64,000 bases of DNA from Rhynchopus euleeides (GCA_963210315.1 OY723287.1:620001-684000), one strand, 5' to 3'. Positions 1 through 9,417 are shown, numbered from the stretch's first letter. Program-made: numbers and translations. The notes: generated by a model from the sequence alone, not told the origin.

Positions 1-108
1 CCGCCACGAGTCTTTTCACACACGCACTAGCAGGCACCGTTCGTACAAACAAAGAACGCAACTCCAAGTCTTTTTCTTCTCCCAAAGCCGCGCTTCTTTG
101 TATTGCTG

Positions 109-600
109 ATGTATCCACGCCCCCCATCTAGACATAAACAACTTGTGTGCCGGTGCAAACAGGTGGGGGTGGAACTGAAGAAGCAGGATGATTATCGAGC
201 AGCAAGTCAACAGTTTGTGGCAATTGGCTTGTTGTTTGATTTAATCAAAACACGCTTCCGTCCTGACCCCGCCTGGACCAAAAAGTTTCTGGAGTCCGAG
301 GCATGGTGCCGTTTGTGCTCTCCGAGGTTACGGAATGAAGTCACAGCAAGGGAGGTGGCACGAATCTGTGGGGGTTTCATCTGGCTCCTTTTTGCGTCAT
401 GGACTCCCTTGTGTTTTGCACCACAGGTGTTGAACCTGTTCAGGGAGGTGGCGGCATTTGTGACTTCTGAGGAAGGGGGTTGGGATAAACCATTCATGGT
501 GAGTCAGCCTGCTGTGAACTCCCTGAAAGAAGTGAGTAATATGGTTCGCCTGAATGAGTGGATTTACCCTCCTCCGGTTCTAGATGAAATCGACATCTAG
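109..600 (+). CDS. hypothetical protein, 163 aa
   Basis: An open frame of 163 codons starting at the first ATG (109) and ending at TAG (598-600). The protein has a basic, Cys-containing start (VCRCKQVGVEL), a Cys pair (WCRLCSPRL), a hydrophobic stretch near residue 95 (GGFIWLLFASW) and an acidic end (VLDEIDI). No family is recognised. Codon use is less GC-biased at third positions than in the minus-strand membrane-protein genes nearby, and the frame lies next to a broken coding stretch (about 601-1084). It may therefore belong to a decayed mobile element rather than be a host gene. Its plus-strand orientation also differs from all convincing host genes in the window. Confidence 0.4.
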   Translation: MYPRPPSRHKQLVCRCKQVGVELKKQDDYRAASQQFVAIGLLFDLIKTRFRPDPAWTKKFLESEAWCRLCSPRLRNEVTAREVARICGGFIWLLFASWTPLCFAPQVLNLFREVAAFVTSEEGGWDKPFMVSQPAVNSLKEVSNMVRLNEWIYPPPVLDEIDI

Positions 601-602
601 AC

Positions 603-1084
603 AGATGCTTCGTCGGCACTGCTTCCGAACGCGACTCGCTGTCACCCCCGCCGGCGAAAAAAACACGCACGACAAAGAGCGGGGACCTAAAAGGGCAAAA
701 GGGTAAGGCAGTGTACACCAAGGTGCTTGACGACTTCGTCGGCCTCTTCGTCGCGCATGGGAGGGAGATGGCTTGAGCCACAAGGGGCTGACGCAGGTGA
801 TCTCGGATCTGTTTGCGATGGACATTGGAGATTGCAACACCACGCTGTCCCGTCGCGTGGCAAAAGTCAGCAAGAAGGAGAGCGAGCGCGTAAACGGGGA
901 CCGCATCTTTGCAGATGTGGTCCTGGACAAACTCACCGCGGAGCAGAGGGGCGGGGCCGCCTCAAGTGGCTTGTCGAGGCGGCAAATCACAAAGGCACAC
1001 TCACGCACAATCTGGCAGCAAAACAACACAGCCACCTTCCATCAGCCACCGAGTAGCACGGCACCGTCTCCCCTCCTTCGGTAG
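603..1084 (+). pseudogene. frameshifted coding remnant
   Basis: Two plus-strand frames join into one plausible protein if a frameshift near 770-775 is allowed. The first frame (about 603-770) reads through a Lys-rich linker into KVLDDFVGLFVAHGREMA and stops at TGA. The second (from about 773) continues with GLTQVISDLFAMDIGD and then LSRRVAKVSKKESERV. Composition across the junction is that of a globular protein rather than random translation. No intact frame covers both halves and no family is recognised. It may be the downstream part of whatever the 109-600 frame belonged to. Confidence 0.3.
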
Positions 1085-1890
1085 AAACTCACCTTTCGGC
1101 GCCACCTTGTCGTTGTCTGCAGTTGCGTATCATTTCACCCCAACGGGGGCCCTCGCGACCAGTCACAGCTCGTCAGTCAGTGAGGGGAAGTGTGCCGTGG
1201 CTCACTTGTTCACACTCAGTCACACCTGGTAGATCCTCCTGGCAGATCTCCCACCGAACCCATGGGATTTGCGGCAGAAAATACCAAGGCAGTGCACTGC
1301 GCGCGACACAGGGAACTGCCGGGTCCGAAATCCAAGGCAACATCCCCTGTGAAAAAAGCAGGATTACTTTTCCAGGATGTGGCTCTTTTCAAGGAATACG
1401 GATCAAGCCTTGTCCTCGGCTTGTAGGACCGGTTGCAAAATGACCTTCTTGGGGTTGTTGGGGCCCATCAGGAATGCCAGGGATGGGGGGTGGGGGCACT
1501 GCCTTGCTCATCTCTGCTTCGCATGGACCCGGCTCCCGCCCGACCGTTTGTAATTATTCGAAACTCGCGAGCACCGACAAAGACAATAATATACAGGCGA
1601 CAGGATCCTGGTTCGGAGATGCGTCCCTGGACCTGCTGCCAAACGGGGCGCTGAAGCGTACGATACTTGCAGCAAAGCAAAGGAGGGCACAGTCGCTGCA
1701 AGGAGGCAGCGATGGCAAGGGTCTACGTCGCCTGTGAGGCATTAATCCGAGAGCCGGTCTCGCGGTGTCGCAGGGCCGGCCATGGCGGGAGGCTGGTGCC
1801 TCGTTTAATGTACATTGCCCGCACACAGGCAGGAAGGTGTAAACTAAGCAATAACAACACAGCAGGCAGGTGCCAACGGAGGAAGGGGGT
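1085..1890. other. intergenic, no clear gene
   Basis: No convincing gene. At 1131-1165 there is a partial match to the left end of the small inverted-repeat element at 10209-10330 (shared GGGGGCCCTCGC core). Short open frames here lack coding character. Confidence 0.4.
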
Positions 1891-2902
1891 CAGCCTATTG
1901 AGGCGGTGTCATTACGCGGCCTTCTTGGGCTCCTCCATGGCAGGCTCGGTGGCGCCTGCGGGGGGCTCGGAGCTGGAGTTGCCGAGGGCGCCGGTGGCGA
2001 CCAGCGCACCCACGTTGACCAGGGACAGCAGCAGGGCGATGACGAAGAAGGGGAGGGCGTAGCCCAGGTCCATCGTCTTCTTCAGCTCCCCGCCGCAGTG
2101 GGACTCGTCGTAGATGGAGGCGGCCAGCGACATCGCGATCAGGATCCACACGAAGTTGATCCCGTTCAGCCCGGCAGACGCCATCCCGAACACACCGGTC
2201 CCGCTCTGTGCCCCCATCAGGTTGCAGATCACGCTGAACCCGCTGAAGACAGTCGCCATGAAGACAAACGCAACGAGGGCCTGCCCGCGCTCGCTGATGT
2301 CGTGGCACCCCCGCAGCGGGTTGTCGCTGTGCTCCCACGTGTACCCCTTGTAGTCCTTGAAGACCCCGGTTGCTGCATAGTCCGACACGGTGTTGCCGCT
2401 GCGTGCAGACGGCTTCAACTCCAGCAGCGACCGCCCGTCCGCCATCGTGGCAGCGAGGAACCCTGTCAGGAACAGCGAGATGAACCCCGCCGCAACGTGC
2501 CCGATGCTGCCGGCCATCGTTGAGTGTGTTGTGGTGTAAGGCACAAGACCTGCAGTGGATGCGTGACATGCAGCCCCACCACCACCCCCACAGCACCACC
2601 AGACCCTGCCGCAGCAACACACAACCCAAAGCAGCTGGCGAGTCGGGAAGGGGGGCCATCCACAGCAGAAGTTCGTTACTCTGCATGCGCAGACCTACAC
2701 ACACACACGCCCTCCAGGCGCTGTGCCGACAGTTACCCCAACCCCAACCCCAACCCCTGCCCGCCATCATCTTCCCTGCAGGAAGGCCTGGGGTGCGGCA
2801 CGGTCTGCACGTTGGCCCGGCAGGCACGCTTCTCTTGCGCGAGCCAGATCCACACACTTACGCGTGCCTCGTGGCACATACTGCACGCCATTGGCGGGAT
2901 GC
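1891..2902. repeat. segmental duplication, copy 1 (with 5111-6114)
   Basis: About 1.01 kb that recurs almost unchanged at 5111-6114. It covers the whole of gene A1 plus about 380 bp upstream of its start codon. Visible differences are a few point changes, a different number of CCCCAA units near 2745 and single-base changes. Homology stops abruptly at about 2902/6114. At 9401-10023 only the gene itself and a few bases after the stop are shared. Confidence 0.9.
1912..2517 (-). CDS. four-TM membrane protein, family A copy 1
   Basis: A 201-residue membrane protein with four hydrophobic helices at about residues 5-25, 79-100, 112-136 and 148-172. The first outer loop is long (about 26-78) and holds ATMADGRSL, DYAATGVFKDYKG and a GC motif. 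A second short loop holds one Cys (SHCGGEL). The tail is polar and ends in EEPKKAA. This topology resembles amastin, claudin or MARVEL-type proteins, but neither the amastin C-x-T/S-L-W-G signature nor the claudin W-GLW-C-C motif is present, so no family name is given. The start is the ATG at 2515-2517, because the third copy (9418-10023) loses homology just upstream of it. Stop is TAA. It is a single exon. It shares motifs with family B in this window. Function unknown; probably a surface or endomembrane protein. Confidence 0.85.
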   Translation of the reverse strand: MAGSIGHVAAGFISLFLTGFLAATMADGRSLLELKPSARSGNTVSDYAATGVFKDYKGYTWEHSDNPLRGCHDISERGQALVAFVFMATVFSGFSVICNLMGAQSGTGVFGMASAGLNGINFVWILIAMSLAASIYDESHCGGELKKTMDLGYALPFFVIALLLSLVNVGALVATGALGNSSSEPPAGATEPAMEEPKKAA

Positions 2903-3511
2903 CGCATTCTTATGGTATTGGTACTTTCAGTTTTTCACGTACTGTGTATCTCCAAACGTCTCCATTGGTTGCAAAGGAGCGCCCCACGCGCAGCACGGTG
3001 ATGTTCTGCAATGATTTGCATGGGCACAGTTCCCTGCACTGTGAGCACAACTCTCGAAAAAATCAGATTAAGCCGAGGGACTCTACAAGAGCGAAGCGAC
3101 CCAAACTGAAACTGATGTGTCTTCGAACGGCAGACCACCCGACCTCCGCCAGCCTGTAGGGAGGAGGAGAGGGGTGTGTTCGACGTGTTGCACAAATGAT
3201 CCAGGCAAAATCACCCGGAATTCCTGCTGCACCGAACCGGCAAGAGTCAAAGAGTGGTCCTAACAGAGAATGTCGAGGTCGTGTAAAAAAACAATTCAAG
3301 GGGGGAAGGAGCACATCCACGTACACATAATGTGTGGCGATGACGATGCCCCTTCCTAGGGTACATAAAATTGCGGGAGAAAGGAGAATGGAAAGGGAGG
3401 GGGGTGTGGCGGGCACGTGTGGTTAGATAAGCTTGTTGTGGAAAAGGCGTGGTCAATTCGCGACCCCTCGCCCCCCCCCCCCGATCCCCACCCAACCAGA
3501 ACGTATTTTTT
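2903..3511. other. intergenic, no clear gene
   Basis: No supported gene. It holds a poly(C) run at about 3471-3482 immediately before the CCCGG-rich inverted-repeat element. Confidence 0.4.
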
Positions 3512-4837
3512 CACGGTTTGCCCCCCGGCAGGATCCCGGGAAACCCCGGCCGGGCCCGGAAATTCCGGGCCCGGGACCGGGATTTTGAAATCCCGGCCGG
3601 GATCCCGGGGAAATCCCGGCCGGGTCCGGCCGGGGTCCGGCCGGGAATCCCGGGGGTTCTCAGTCTCAGGTCGCTTGGACCGAGGTCATCTCAGACCTAT
3701 GGCTTTCAGTCCCCAGTTTCAGATTCAGACCTGCTGATCCAGAACCGCACCCTCTCCTTCCACACCAATTGTATCCACTGCTCATGGGTCCGAGTGACGA
3801 CGATAGCAATGACGATGGCTCCATAGCAAAGATGGCTACCACTGTCAAAGCTCATCTGGAACAGAAACTGTCCCAGATGGAAGTCTCCTGTATAAATACA
3901 GGGTTCGGGGTTACCACGAGTGTAACGCAGATACGTGCAGGTGTGTCAAGAGAGTGTGCAGCTCACAGCAGTTCCGCATCCTCCTGGTTGCTGAACTCCA
4001 CAGTCCTAGGACGACGAAGAGGACGACGAGGGTCGACGTAGGCTTATCTTACGCTACGGCAGGGGTGGACTCAGCCACCCCGGGGGCAGGTTGAACAGGT
4101 TGTGTGGTTCCACTGATCAACATGTAGGTCGGCCTGTCTGATAAGACTCAGCCACCCTGCGGGTCAAGTGATTACAAAAGCCGTCAGCATGTCCTGAAGC
4201 GCCTCAGAACCGACGGTCTTCAGCAGCACAGCAAGCTTCTCGAACGTGGGGGGAGTGTAGGCATTGCCAATCCCGGTAGCCATGTACGAGTACAGCATGG
4301 CGACACGCTCTTCAAAGTGCTCCGCGCAGTCGAGCATGCTGACGAAGCGTGTGTCGTAGATCCGGGGTGCACGTTTGATGGCCACCGCCTCCTGCAGAGT
4401 GCTCTTCATGTCGGCGTGTGCTGCAGACATCAAGCTGCAAAGCTCCCCAAACGTCTTTGCGTTGGCAATCGCATCCTTGTGCGCCTCGGTCACCGCGGCC
4501 TTGCAGAGGCCCTTCATCTTGTCCAGAAGTTTGTCCTGTTCCCGCGTTGTCGTCGATGCCGACTGCTTCCGCAGCTTCGCCAATAGGACACCCGCCGTGT
4601 GTGTCTGGGGGTCGCTCTGCTCCATCTTACCACCCACCTACACCTGACCCCGGGGGGGTCCCGGGATGACCCCGGGATACCCCGGGGTCATCCCGGGATT
4701 TCCCGGCCGGGAATCCCGGGATTCCCGGCCGGGATCCCGGGATTCCCGGCCGGGAAATCCCGGGAATCCCGGGAATCCCGGAATTTCCCGGAACCCGGCC
4801 GGGCCCGCCCGGGATCCCGCCCGGGGGGCAAACCGTG
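3512..4837. mobile_element. CCCGG-rich terminal-inverted-repeat element
   Basis: About 1.33 kb bounded by inverted termini: CACGGTTTGCCCCCCGG at 3512-3528 and its complement ending in GCAAACCGTG at about 4828-4837. Inside both ends lie 140-180 bp of short palindromic units built from CCCGGCCGGGAT and GGAATTCCCGG-like words (about 3530-3660 and 4648-4825). One minus-strand frame (4164-4637) lies in the interior. Flanks are T-rich (TATTTTTT left, TTTTTTGG right), so a target duplication is not clear. The organisation is that of a DNA transposon derivative with subterminal repeats. Confidence 0.65.
4164..4637 (-). CDS. element-internal protein, possible hAT transposase fragment
   Basis: A 157-codon frame (a second ATG four codons in gives MEQSDPQTH...) inside the CCCGG-rich inverted-repeat element. 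The translation has normal protein composition and predicted helices: KMKGLCKAAVTEAHKDAIA, then a middle block DTRFVSMLDCAEHFEERVAM, and a hydrophobic end LLKTVGSEALQDMLTAFVIT. The TRFVSM block resembles the TRW-S segment that follows the first catalytic Asp region in hAT transposases. If this reading is right the frame is only an internal piece with neither a DNA-binding domain nor a dimerisation domain. The match is weak and based on memory of the motif pattern. Confidence 0.45.
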   Translation of the reverse strand: MGGKMEQSDPQTHTAGVLLAKLRKQSASTTTREQDKLLDKMKGLCKAAVTEAHKDAIANAKTFGELCSLMSAAHADMKSTLQEAVAIKRAPRIYDTRFVSMLDCAEHFEERVAMLYSYMATGIGNAYTPPTFEKLAVLLKTVGSEALQDMLTAFVIT

Positions 4838-5110
4838 TTTTTTGGAACGAAATGTTCTTTACGGAAAACGGCTGCGCCCCCTCGCAGTGCACCCACCCCC
4901 CAGGTGATAGGGGGGCACTGTTTCATGTTCCTCTAGCTGCACAATGACAAGGGCTACCTCCGGTTGCCTTCCGAATGGGTATACCGACTGCGACAGGGGG
5001 CGACGGAGGCCAGTTGCAAAACCACGGAGGGCAGGAATCTCTTCCGGGAATCCATCGCTGTCGGAAGGTGCAGTGGGTATTCCAGTGGCGGAGGGGTGCA
5101 CTTCGGGGCA

Positions 5111-6114
5111 CAGCCTGTTGAGGTGGTATTACGCGGCCTTCTTGGGCTCCTCCATGGCAGGCTCGGTGGCGCCTGCGGGGGGCTCGGAGCTGGAGTTGCC
5201 GAGGGCGCCGGTGGCGACCAGCGCACCCACATTGACCAGGGACAGCAGCAGGGCGATGACGAAGAAGGGGAGGGCGTAGCCCAGGTCCATCGTCTTCTTC
5301 AGCTCCCCGCCGCAGTGGGACTCGTCGTAGATGGAGGCGGCCAGCGACATCGCGATCAGGATCCACACGAAGTTGATCCCGTTCAGCCCGGCAGACGCCA
5401 TCCCGAACACGCCGGTCCCGCTCTGTGCCCCCATCAGGTTGCAGATCACGCTGAACCCGCTGAAGACAGTCGCCATGAAGACAAACGCAACGAGGGCCTG
5501 CCCGCGCTCGCTGATGTCGTGGCACCCCCGCAGCGGGTTGTCGCTGTGCTCCCACGTGTACCCCTTGTAGTCCTTGAAGACTCCGGTTGCTGCGTAGTCC
5601 GACACGGTGTTGCCGCTGCGCGCAGACGGCTTCAGCTCCAGCAGCGACCGCCCGTCCGCCATCGTGGCAGCGAGGAACCCTGTCAGGAACAGCGAGATGA
5701 ACCCCGCCGCAACGTGCCCAATGCTGCCGGCCATCGTTGAGTGTGTTGTGGTGTAAGGCACAAGACCTGCAGTGGATGCGTGACATGCAGCCCCACCACC
5801 ACCCCCACAGCACCACCAGACCCTGCCGCAGCAACACACAACCCAAAGCAGCTGGCGAGTCGGGAAGGGGGACCATCCACAGCAGAAGTTCGTTACTCTG
5901 CATGCGCAGACCTACACACACACACGCCCTCCAGGCGCTGTGCCGACAGTTACCCCAACCCCAACCCCTGCCCGCCATCATCTTCCCTGCAGGAAGGCCT
6001 GGGGGTGCGGCACGGTCTGCACGTTGGCCCGGCAGGCACGCTTCTCTTGCGCGAGCCAGATCCACACACTTACGCGTGCCTCGTGGCACATACTGCACGC
6101 CATTGGCGGGATGC
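5111..6114. repeat. segmental duplication, copy 2 (with 1891-2902)
   Basis: Second copy of the ~1-kb block described at 1891-2902, containing gene A2. Upstream of the gene it preserves the CCCCAA microsatellite but with fewer units. Confidence 0.9.
5129..5734 (-). CDS. four-TM membrane protein, family A copy 2
   Basis: The 201-residue protein is identical in sequence to A1 over its whole length as far as can be read; nucleotide differences between the two genes are silent. It has four hydrophobic helices, the long Cys-containing first loop and a charged EEPKKAA tail. Start is ATG at 5732-5734 and stop is TAA. The gene sits on the second copy of a ~1-kb segmental duplication, so its upstream region is also shared with A1 and the two are probably regulated alike. 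The CCCGG-rich element lies between A1 and A2. Confidence 0.85.
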   Translation of the reverse strand: MAGSIGHVAAGFISLFLTGFLAATMADGRSLLELKPSARSGNTVSDYAATGVFKDYKGYTWEHSDNPLRGCHDISERGQALVAFVFMATVFSGFSVICNLMGAQSGTGVFGMASAGLNGINFVWILIAMSLAASIYDESHCGGELKKTMDLGYALPFFVIALLLSLVNVGALVATGALGNSSSEPPAGATEPAMEEPKKAA

Positions 6115-6660
6115 TCGCCGGCGCCGAGCAATGCCCACGACAGCAGCCATCACACACGTTAGCATTATATAGCGTAGGTCGCACCGAGCGAACTCTGATG
6201 GTCCCTTCACTGTGCGCACACACACACACACCCCTCCTGCTCGAGGTAGAACAAATCAGACACTGCACTGCACGGCACCAGGCTGGCCTACCCACCCACA
6301 CCACACCATGCCGTGGTTTAGGTACAACAGGCATCACCGCTATCGACAGCTCTTGGGGATGCTCGGTGGTATTCTTACAACAAGCGAACCACACCAAGAC
6401 ACACCTGCACAGCGTAGCGGAGGCCGCTGTGGACATCGATGAGATCTGCAACGATGCAGGGTGCAGTGCAAAGGGGTCGCCGGGGAGGGAAGTGACTTGG
6501 AGGCACGTTCTCTGTTGTTTGGAACGCGCCCCGCCTGGGACTGAATGGCGTGCAGGATGCCAAACGCTTCTCTACAAAAGATCCATTCTTGCAGGCCTTC
6601 CAGATGCAGGTCGTCTGCCGGAAAAGGGAGGGACGGCACGGTGCGCTAGTGTTGGCAACC
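6115..6660. other. intergenic, no clear gene
   Basis: No gene supported. A TATA-like word (TTATATAG) occurs near 6165 and a short CA run near 6220. It ends at the left inverted repeat of the two-gene element. Confidence 0.35.
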
Positions 6661-6882
6661 ACTAGTGGAGTCGACAACTGAAACCTCGACAACTGACTGG
6701 GTTGTTGACGACAAGTGCCAGTTGTCGACTCGACAACTGGCACTTGTCGACTCGACAACTCTATACACTGTACTGCAGGAAGAACGCCCAAGTATGAAGG
6801 GGAAAACGCACAGTTGGGTGTGTGCTTGGGATATGAGGTGTGGTGGCATATCAGCGCTGGACTTTGTTGCGAATTTCCTTGT
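6661..6882. repeat. left terminal inverted repeat of two-gene element
   Basis: It pairs with 8837-9058 as inverted complement with few mismatches. Its outer third carries clustered GTTGTCGA words; the inner part includes TATACACTGTACTGCAGG and CTTGGGATATGAGG. Confidence 0.85.
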
Positions 6883-7000
6883 GCCGTTTCTCCCTCCCAC
6901 AACCCACATCACCAGGGTCTTGCAAGCCCTGACCAGATTACCTCCATTGTTGAATAGATACACACACGCCAACAGACACACACACACACAGCTATCAATC

Positions 7001-8023
7001 ATGCCTGCCTCTGCCAAAACCACGGCGAAGAGAAGCAGAACGGAGGAAACCGCCCCGAGCTCGGCCCCCCCGACGAAGCAGCCCGCCACTCAGCCGGGCT
7101 TTATTCAACTTTTTGTTGAATACTACGTCGAGCCGGAGGAGGGGGGGCGGCTGTCGAACACAGCCCTGAAGGCACTGATCGGGAAGATCACGGGCAAGCC
7201 CATAAAGGGCAACGACGGGACCGTGAGCGCGGCGATGGGGGCCAGGTACAAGGAGTACCAGGGGGGGACGGTGTCGGAGAAGTCGGCGAAGGAGGCGCAG
7301 CTGGAGAGGTACTCCATCCGCACCAAGGGGGGGACGGATACGGAGTTCATTGGTGTGAGGATCACACCATCTCCATCAGCCTCCGCCAAGTCCAAGGCGA
7401 AACTGGAGCAGATGCAGAAGCTGCACCCGCACGCCGCCCTCACCTCGGGCGTAAAGATGTCCCGGCTCTACGCCGCAGAGGTGAAGCTGGCTGCCCCCCA
7501 GAAGACGAAGGCATCCTCGAAGGCAGACAAGATCTTTCCTCAATACTCAGGAAGGAAGAGAGACGTGTCGTCGTTGCAGGGAGCAGCCAACACCTTTGCT
7601 CCAAGAACCGTCGGGGGATTCTACGAGTTCATCGTGGAATCTGGGCTGTCGACGGTACAGAAGGTGACCCAGAATGGGCACATTCTGCGCCTCACCCTGC
7701 GGAGGCTGCGCGCAACGCAGGACTTGGAGGCGAAGGAGTACGAGGTGGACCTGCACATCCCCTCCAAGTACCTGCTGGACCCGGGTCACGCTGCGCAGGT
7801 CAAGGACCGTGAGGGGATCGTCGTTGTGAGGCAGCTGCTGGTGGATTCTGGCGGCGAACAGTCGATACAGGCAACGACTGACACCGGCAAGTTTACAGAC
7901 TTGCTGGATGGCGACGAAGATGAAGAAGAGGAACTGGACGATGAGGCAAGTGAGACTGCCCCCCCACCTAGCCCAAGCCAATCTAACTCAGGCCCAACGC
8001 AGGTGGATGTGGATGACATTTGA
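7001..8023 (+). CDS. element ORF-1, unknown protein with acidic tail, 340 aa
   Basis: First gene of the two-gene inverted-repeat element. The chosen ATG (7001) follows a CA-rich leader and gives a basic N terminus (AKTTAKRSRTEE), whereas earlier codons of the open frame lie inside the terminal repeat. Residues about 30-125 form a compact block (FIQLFVEYYVEPEEGG, then RLSNTALKALIGKITGKP). A second block at about 205-285 contains GGFYEFIVESGL and ILRLTLRRLRA. The C terminus is strongly acidic (DGDEDEEEELDDEASE) and ends VDVDDI. No transposase signature is recognised. The basic start and acidic tail suggest a nuclear protein. The stop overlaps the next ATG (TGATG), so the two are probably translated from one transcript. 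Confidence 0.7.
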   Translation: MPASAKTTAKRSRTEETAPSSAPPTKQPATQPGFIQLFVEYYVEPEEGGRLSNTALKALIGKITGKPIKGNDGTVSAAMGARYKEYQGGTVSEKSAKEAQLERYSIRTKGGTDTEFIGVRITPSPSASAKSKAKLEQMQKLHPHAALTSGVKMSRLYAAEVKLAAPQKTKASSKADKIFPQYSGRKRDVSSLQGAANTFAPRTVGGFYEFIVESGLSTVQKVTQNGHILRLTLRRLRATQDLEAKEYEVDLHIPSKYLLDPGHAAQVKDREGIVVVRQLLVDSGGEQSIQATTDTGKFTDLLDGDEDEEEELDDEASETAPPPSPSQSNSGPTQVDVDDI

Positions 8024-8829
8024 TGATCCAGTGTGAGTGTGGAAGCGTCAACGTATATGAAAGCACGTATGTGCACAGCCTGACGCACTGGTTTGATTCC
8101 ATAGATGCGCACTGTCTCTCCCTCAGTGATGAAGCTTTGGAAGCTGGCAACGGTCGAAGCAAGATCTACTCAGCCTGTGCCTCGGAAAGGACTATGGAGC
8201 GCGACCTCATTCTTTTCGAGATCCAACAACTTCAAAGTTGGGGCGAGAATGGGCTTTGGGGGGGTTCAGGACATACTCCGAAGTTAATGACCGCCGTTGG
8301 GGCATTCAATGTGTGTTCATGTGTTGTTGCGGGCAGCTGGGAAAAGGCAACAGGATCTCTCTACCGAAGACTTGAGTCTGCTGGGCTGGCGGACCACGTC
8401 AAAGAGAGAGGTCAGAGCGGGTGTGTCTTTTGGATTGATCCGAAAAAACCACCGAAAACCATACTGAACGTGTGTGTGTGTGGCAAGGAACCTTGGGGTG
8501 TGCCTCCCACCCCTACTCAAGAAGAAACCCAGTCTCTCCCGGAGGAGGTTCATGAATTTCGATGCATTATTTGTGACTACTCCTCAGCAAAGAAAACGTC
8601 TCTGTTTGCACACTACGATGCAAAGCACAGACCAGGGAGCAATGTCCCTTGCTCGTCATGCACAATCGAATGCAAAATATGTCACACAACAATAAGATTG
8701 AAGGGACAAAGCCAGCACTACCTGGCCCACCACCCCCGCTCTCTCACAACAAAACGTTGCTTACTTTGCTTTGAGACCTTCCGTAGTGTCCGTGAACGCG
8801 ATCTCCACATGAAGACTGACCATCCTTGA
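8023..8829 (+). CDS. element ORF-2, C2H2 zinc-finger protein, 268 aa
   Basis: Second gene of the two-gene element. The ATG at 8023 shares its first base position with the last base of the preceding TGA, a one-base overlap. The N-terminal half is Cys-bearing (MIQCECGSV) and includes KATGSLYRRLESAGLADHV and VFWIDPKKPPKTIL. The C-terminal third has three C2H2-type fingers: CIICDYSSAKKTSLFAHYD with the following AKH, CKICHTTIRLKGQSQHYLAH, and CLLCFETFRSVRERDLHMK. The frame ends just before the right inverted repeat. Such fingers would suit sequence-specific binding to the repeated GTTGTCGA words in the termini. That role is inferred, and whether it is the transposase subunit is unknown. Confidence 0.75.
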   Translation: MIQCECGSVNVYESTYVHSLTHWFDSIDAHCLSLSDEALEAGNGRSKIYSACASERTMERDLILFEIQQLQSWGENGLWGGSGHTPKLMTAVGAFNVCSCVVAGSWEKATGSLYRRLESAGLADHVKERGQSGCVFWIDPKKPPKTILNVCVCGKEPWGVPPTPTQEETQSLPEEVHEFRCIICDYSSAKKTSLFAHYDAKHRPGSNVPCSSCTIECKICHTTIRLKGQSQHYLAHHPRSLTTKRCLLCFETFRSVRERDLHMKTDHP

Positions 8830-8836
8830 GAAGGGG

Positions 8837-9058
8837 ACAAGGAAATTCGCAACAAAGTCCAGCGCTGATATGCCACCACACCTCATATCCCAAGCACACA
8901 CCCAACTGTGCGTTTTTCCCTTCATATTTGGGCGTTCTTCCTGCAGTACAGTGTATAGAGTTGTCGAGTCGACAACTGCCAGTTGTCGACTCGACAAGTG
9001 CCAGTTGTCGAGTCGACAACTGGCAGTTGTCGAGTTTGAGGTTGTCGACTCCACTAGT
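8837..9058. repeat. right terminal inverted repeat of two-gene element
   Basis: Complement of 6661-6882, with only scattered mismatches (for example one base in the CCCAAATATG/CCCAAGTATG word). The outer edge ends GTTGTCGACTCCACTAGT. Confidence 0.85.
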
Positions 9059-9400
9059 TGAGGTCACTCGTAACTACCAAACTAGTGCACCGTGGGAGGC
9101 TTCTGGACCCCCCCCCCCTCCGTTCCCTGCTGGGCAGCAATCAGCAAACAGCCAGCCGTGCCAGCCTGCCGATGCAATGTTTGCAAAACGCATTCCCGGA
9201 CATCAATATCATGCGGTGTAAGTGGCTGTCGCACAAAACAAATGGCCAGGAGAACCGGGAAAGAAGCCCAACCCAACGTGAATAAGGCACCACACGCCCA
9301 GAATGTGCGGCAGAGTGTTGAGCAGAGATAGGGGACTGCGCCACAGCGGCAGGCCGGTGTGAGGGGCTGTGGTGCAGTCGGCTCGGGCATGTGGCAGCAC
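9059..9400. other. intergenic, no clear gene
   Basis: A short spacer with a poly(C) run (9109-9116). No coding or RNA feature seen. Confidence 0.35.
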
Positions 9401-9417
9401 GGCCTGTTGAGGTGGTA

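Larger units (their letters stand above)
6661..9058. mobile_element. two-gene DNA element with 222-bp terminal inverted repeats
   Basis: A 2,398-bp unit bounded by near-perfect inverted repeats (6661-6882 and 8837-9058). Each terminus starts ACTAGTGGAGTCGACAAC, followed by several GTTGTCGA words in alternating orientation, like multiple transposase-binding sites, and then a shared ~120-bp stretch. The palindrome ACTAGT stands at both outer edges, so either it is part of the repeat or it is a 6-bp target duplication outside GGAGTCGACAAC. The interior encodes two overlapping plus-strand genes (7001-8023 and 8023-8829), which fill the whole space between the repeats. No DDE or tyrosine-recombinase motif was recognised in either protein. 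Confidence 0.85.
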
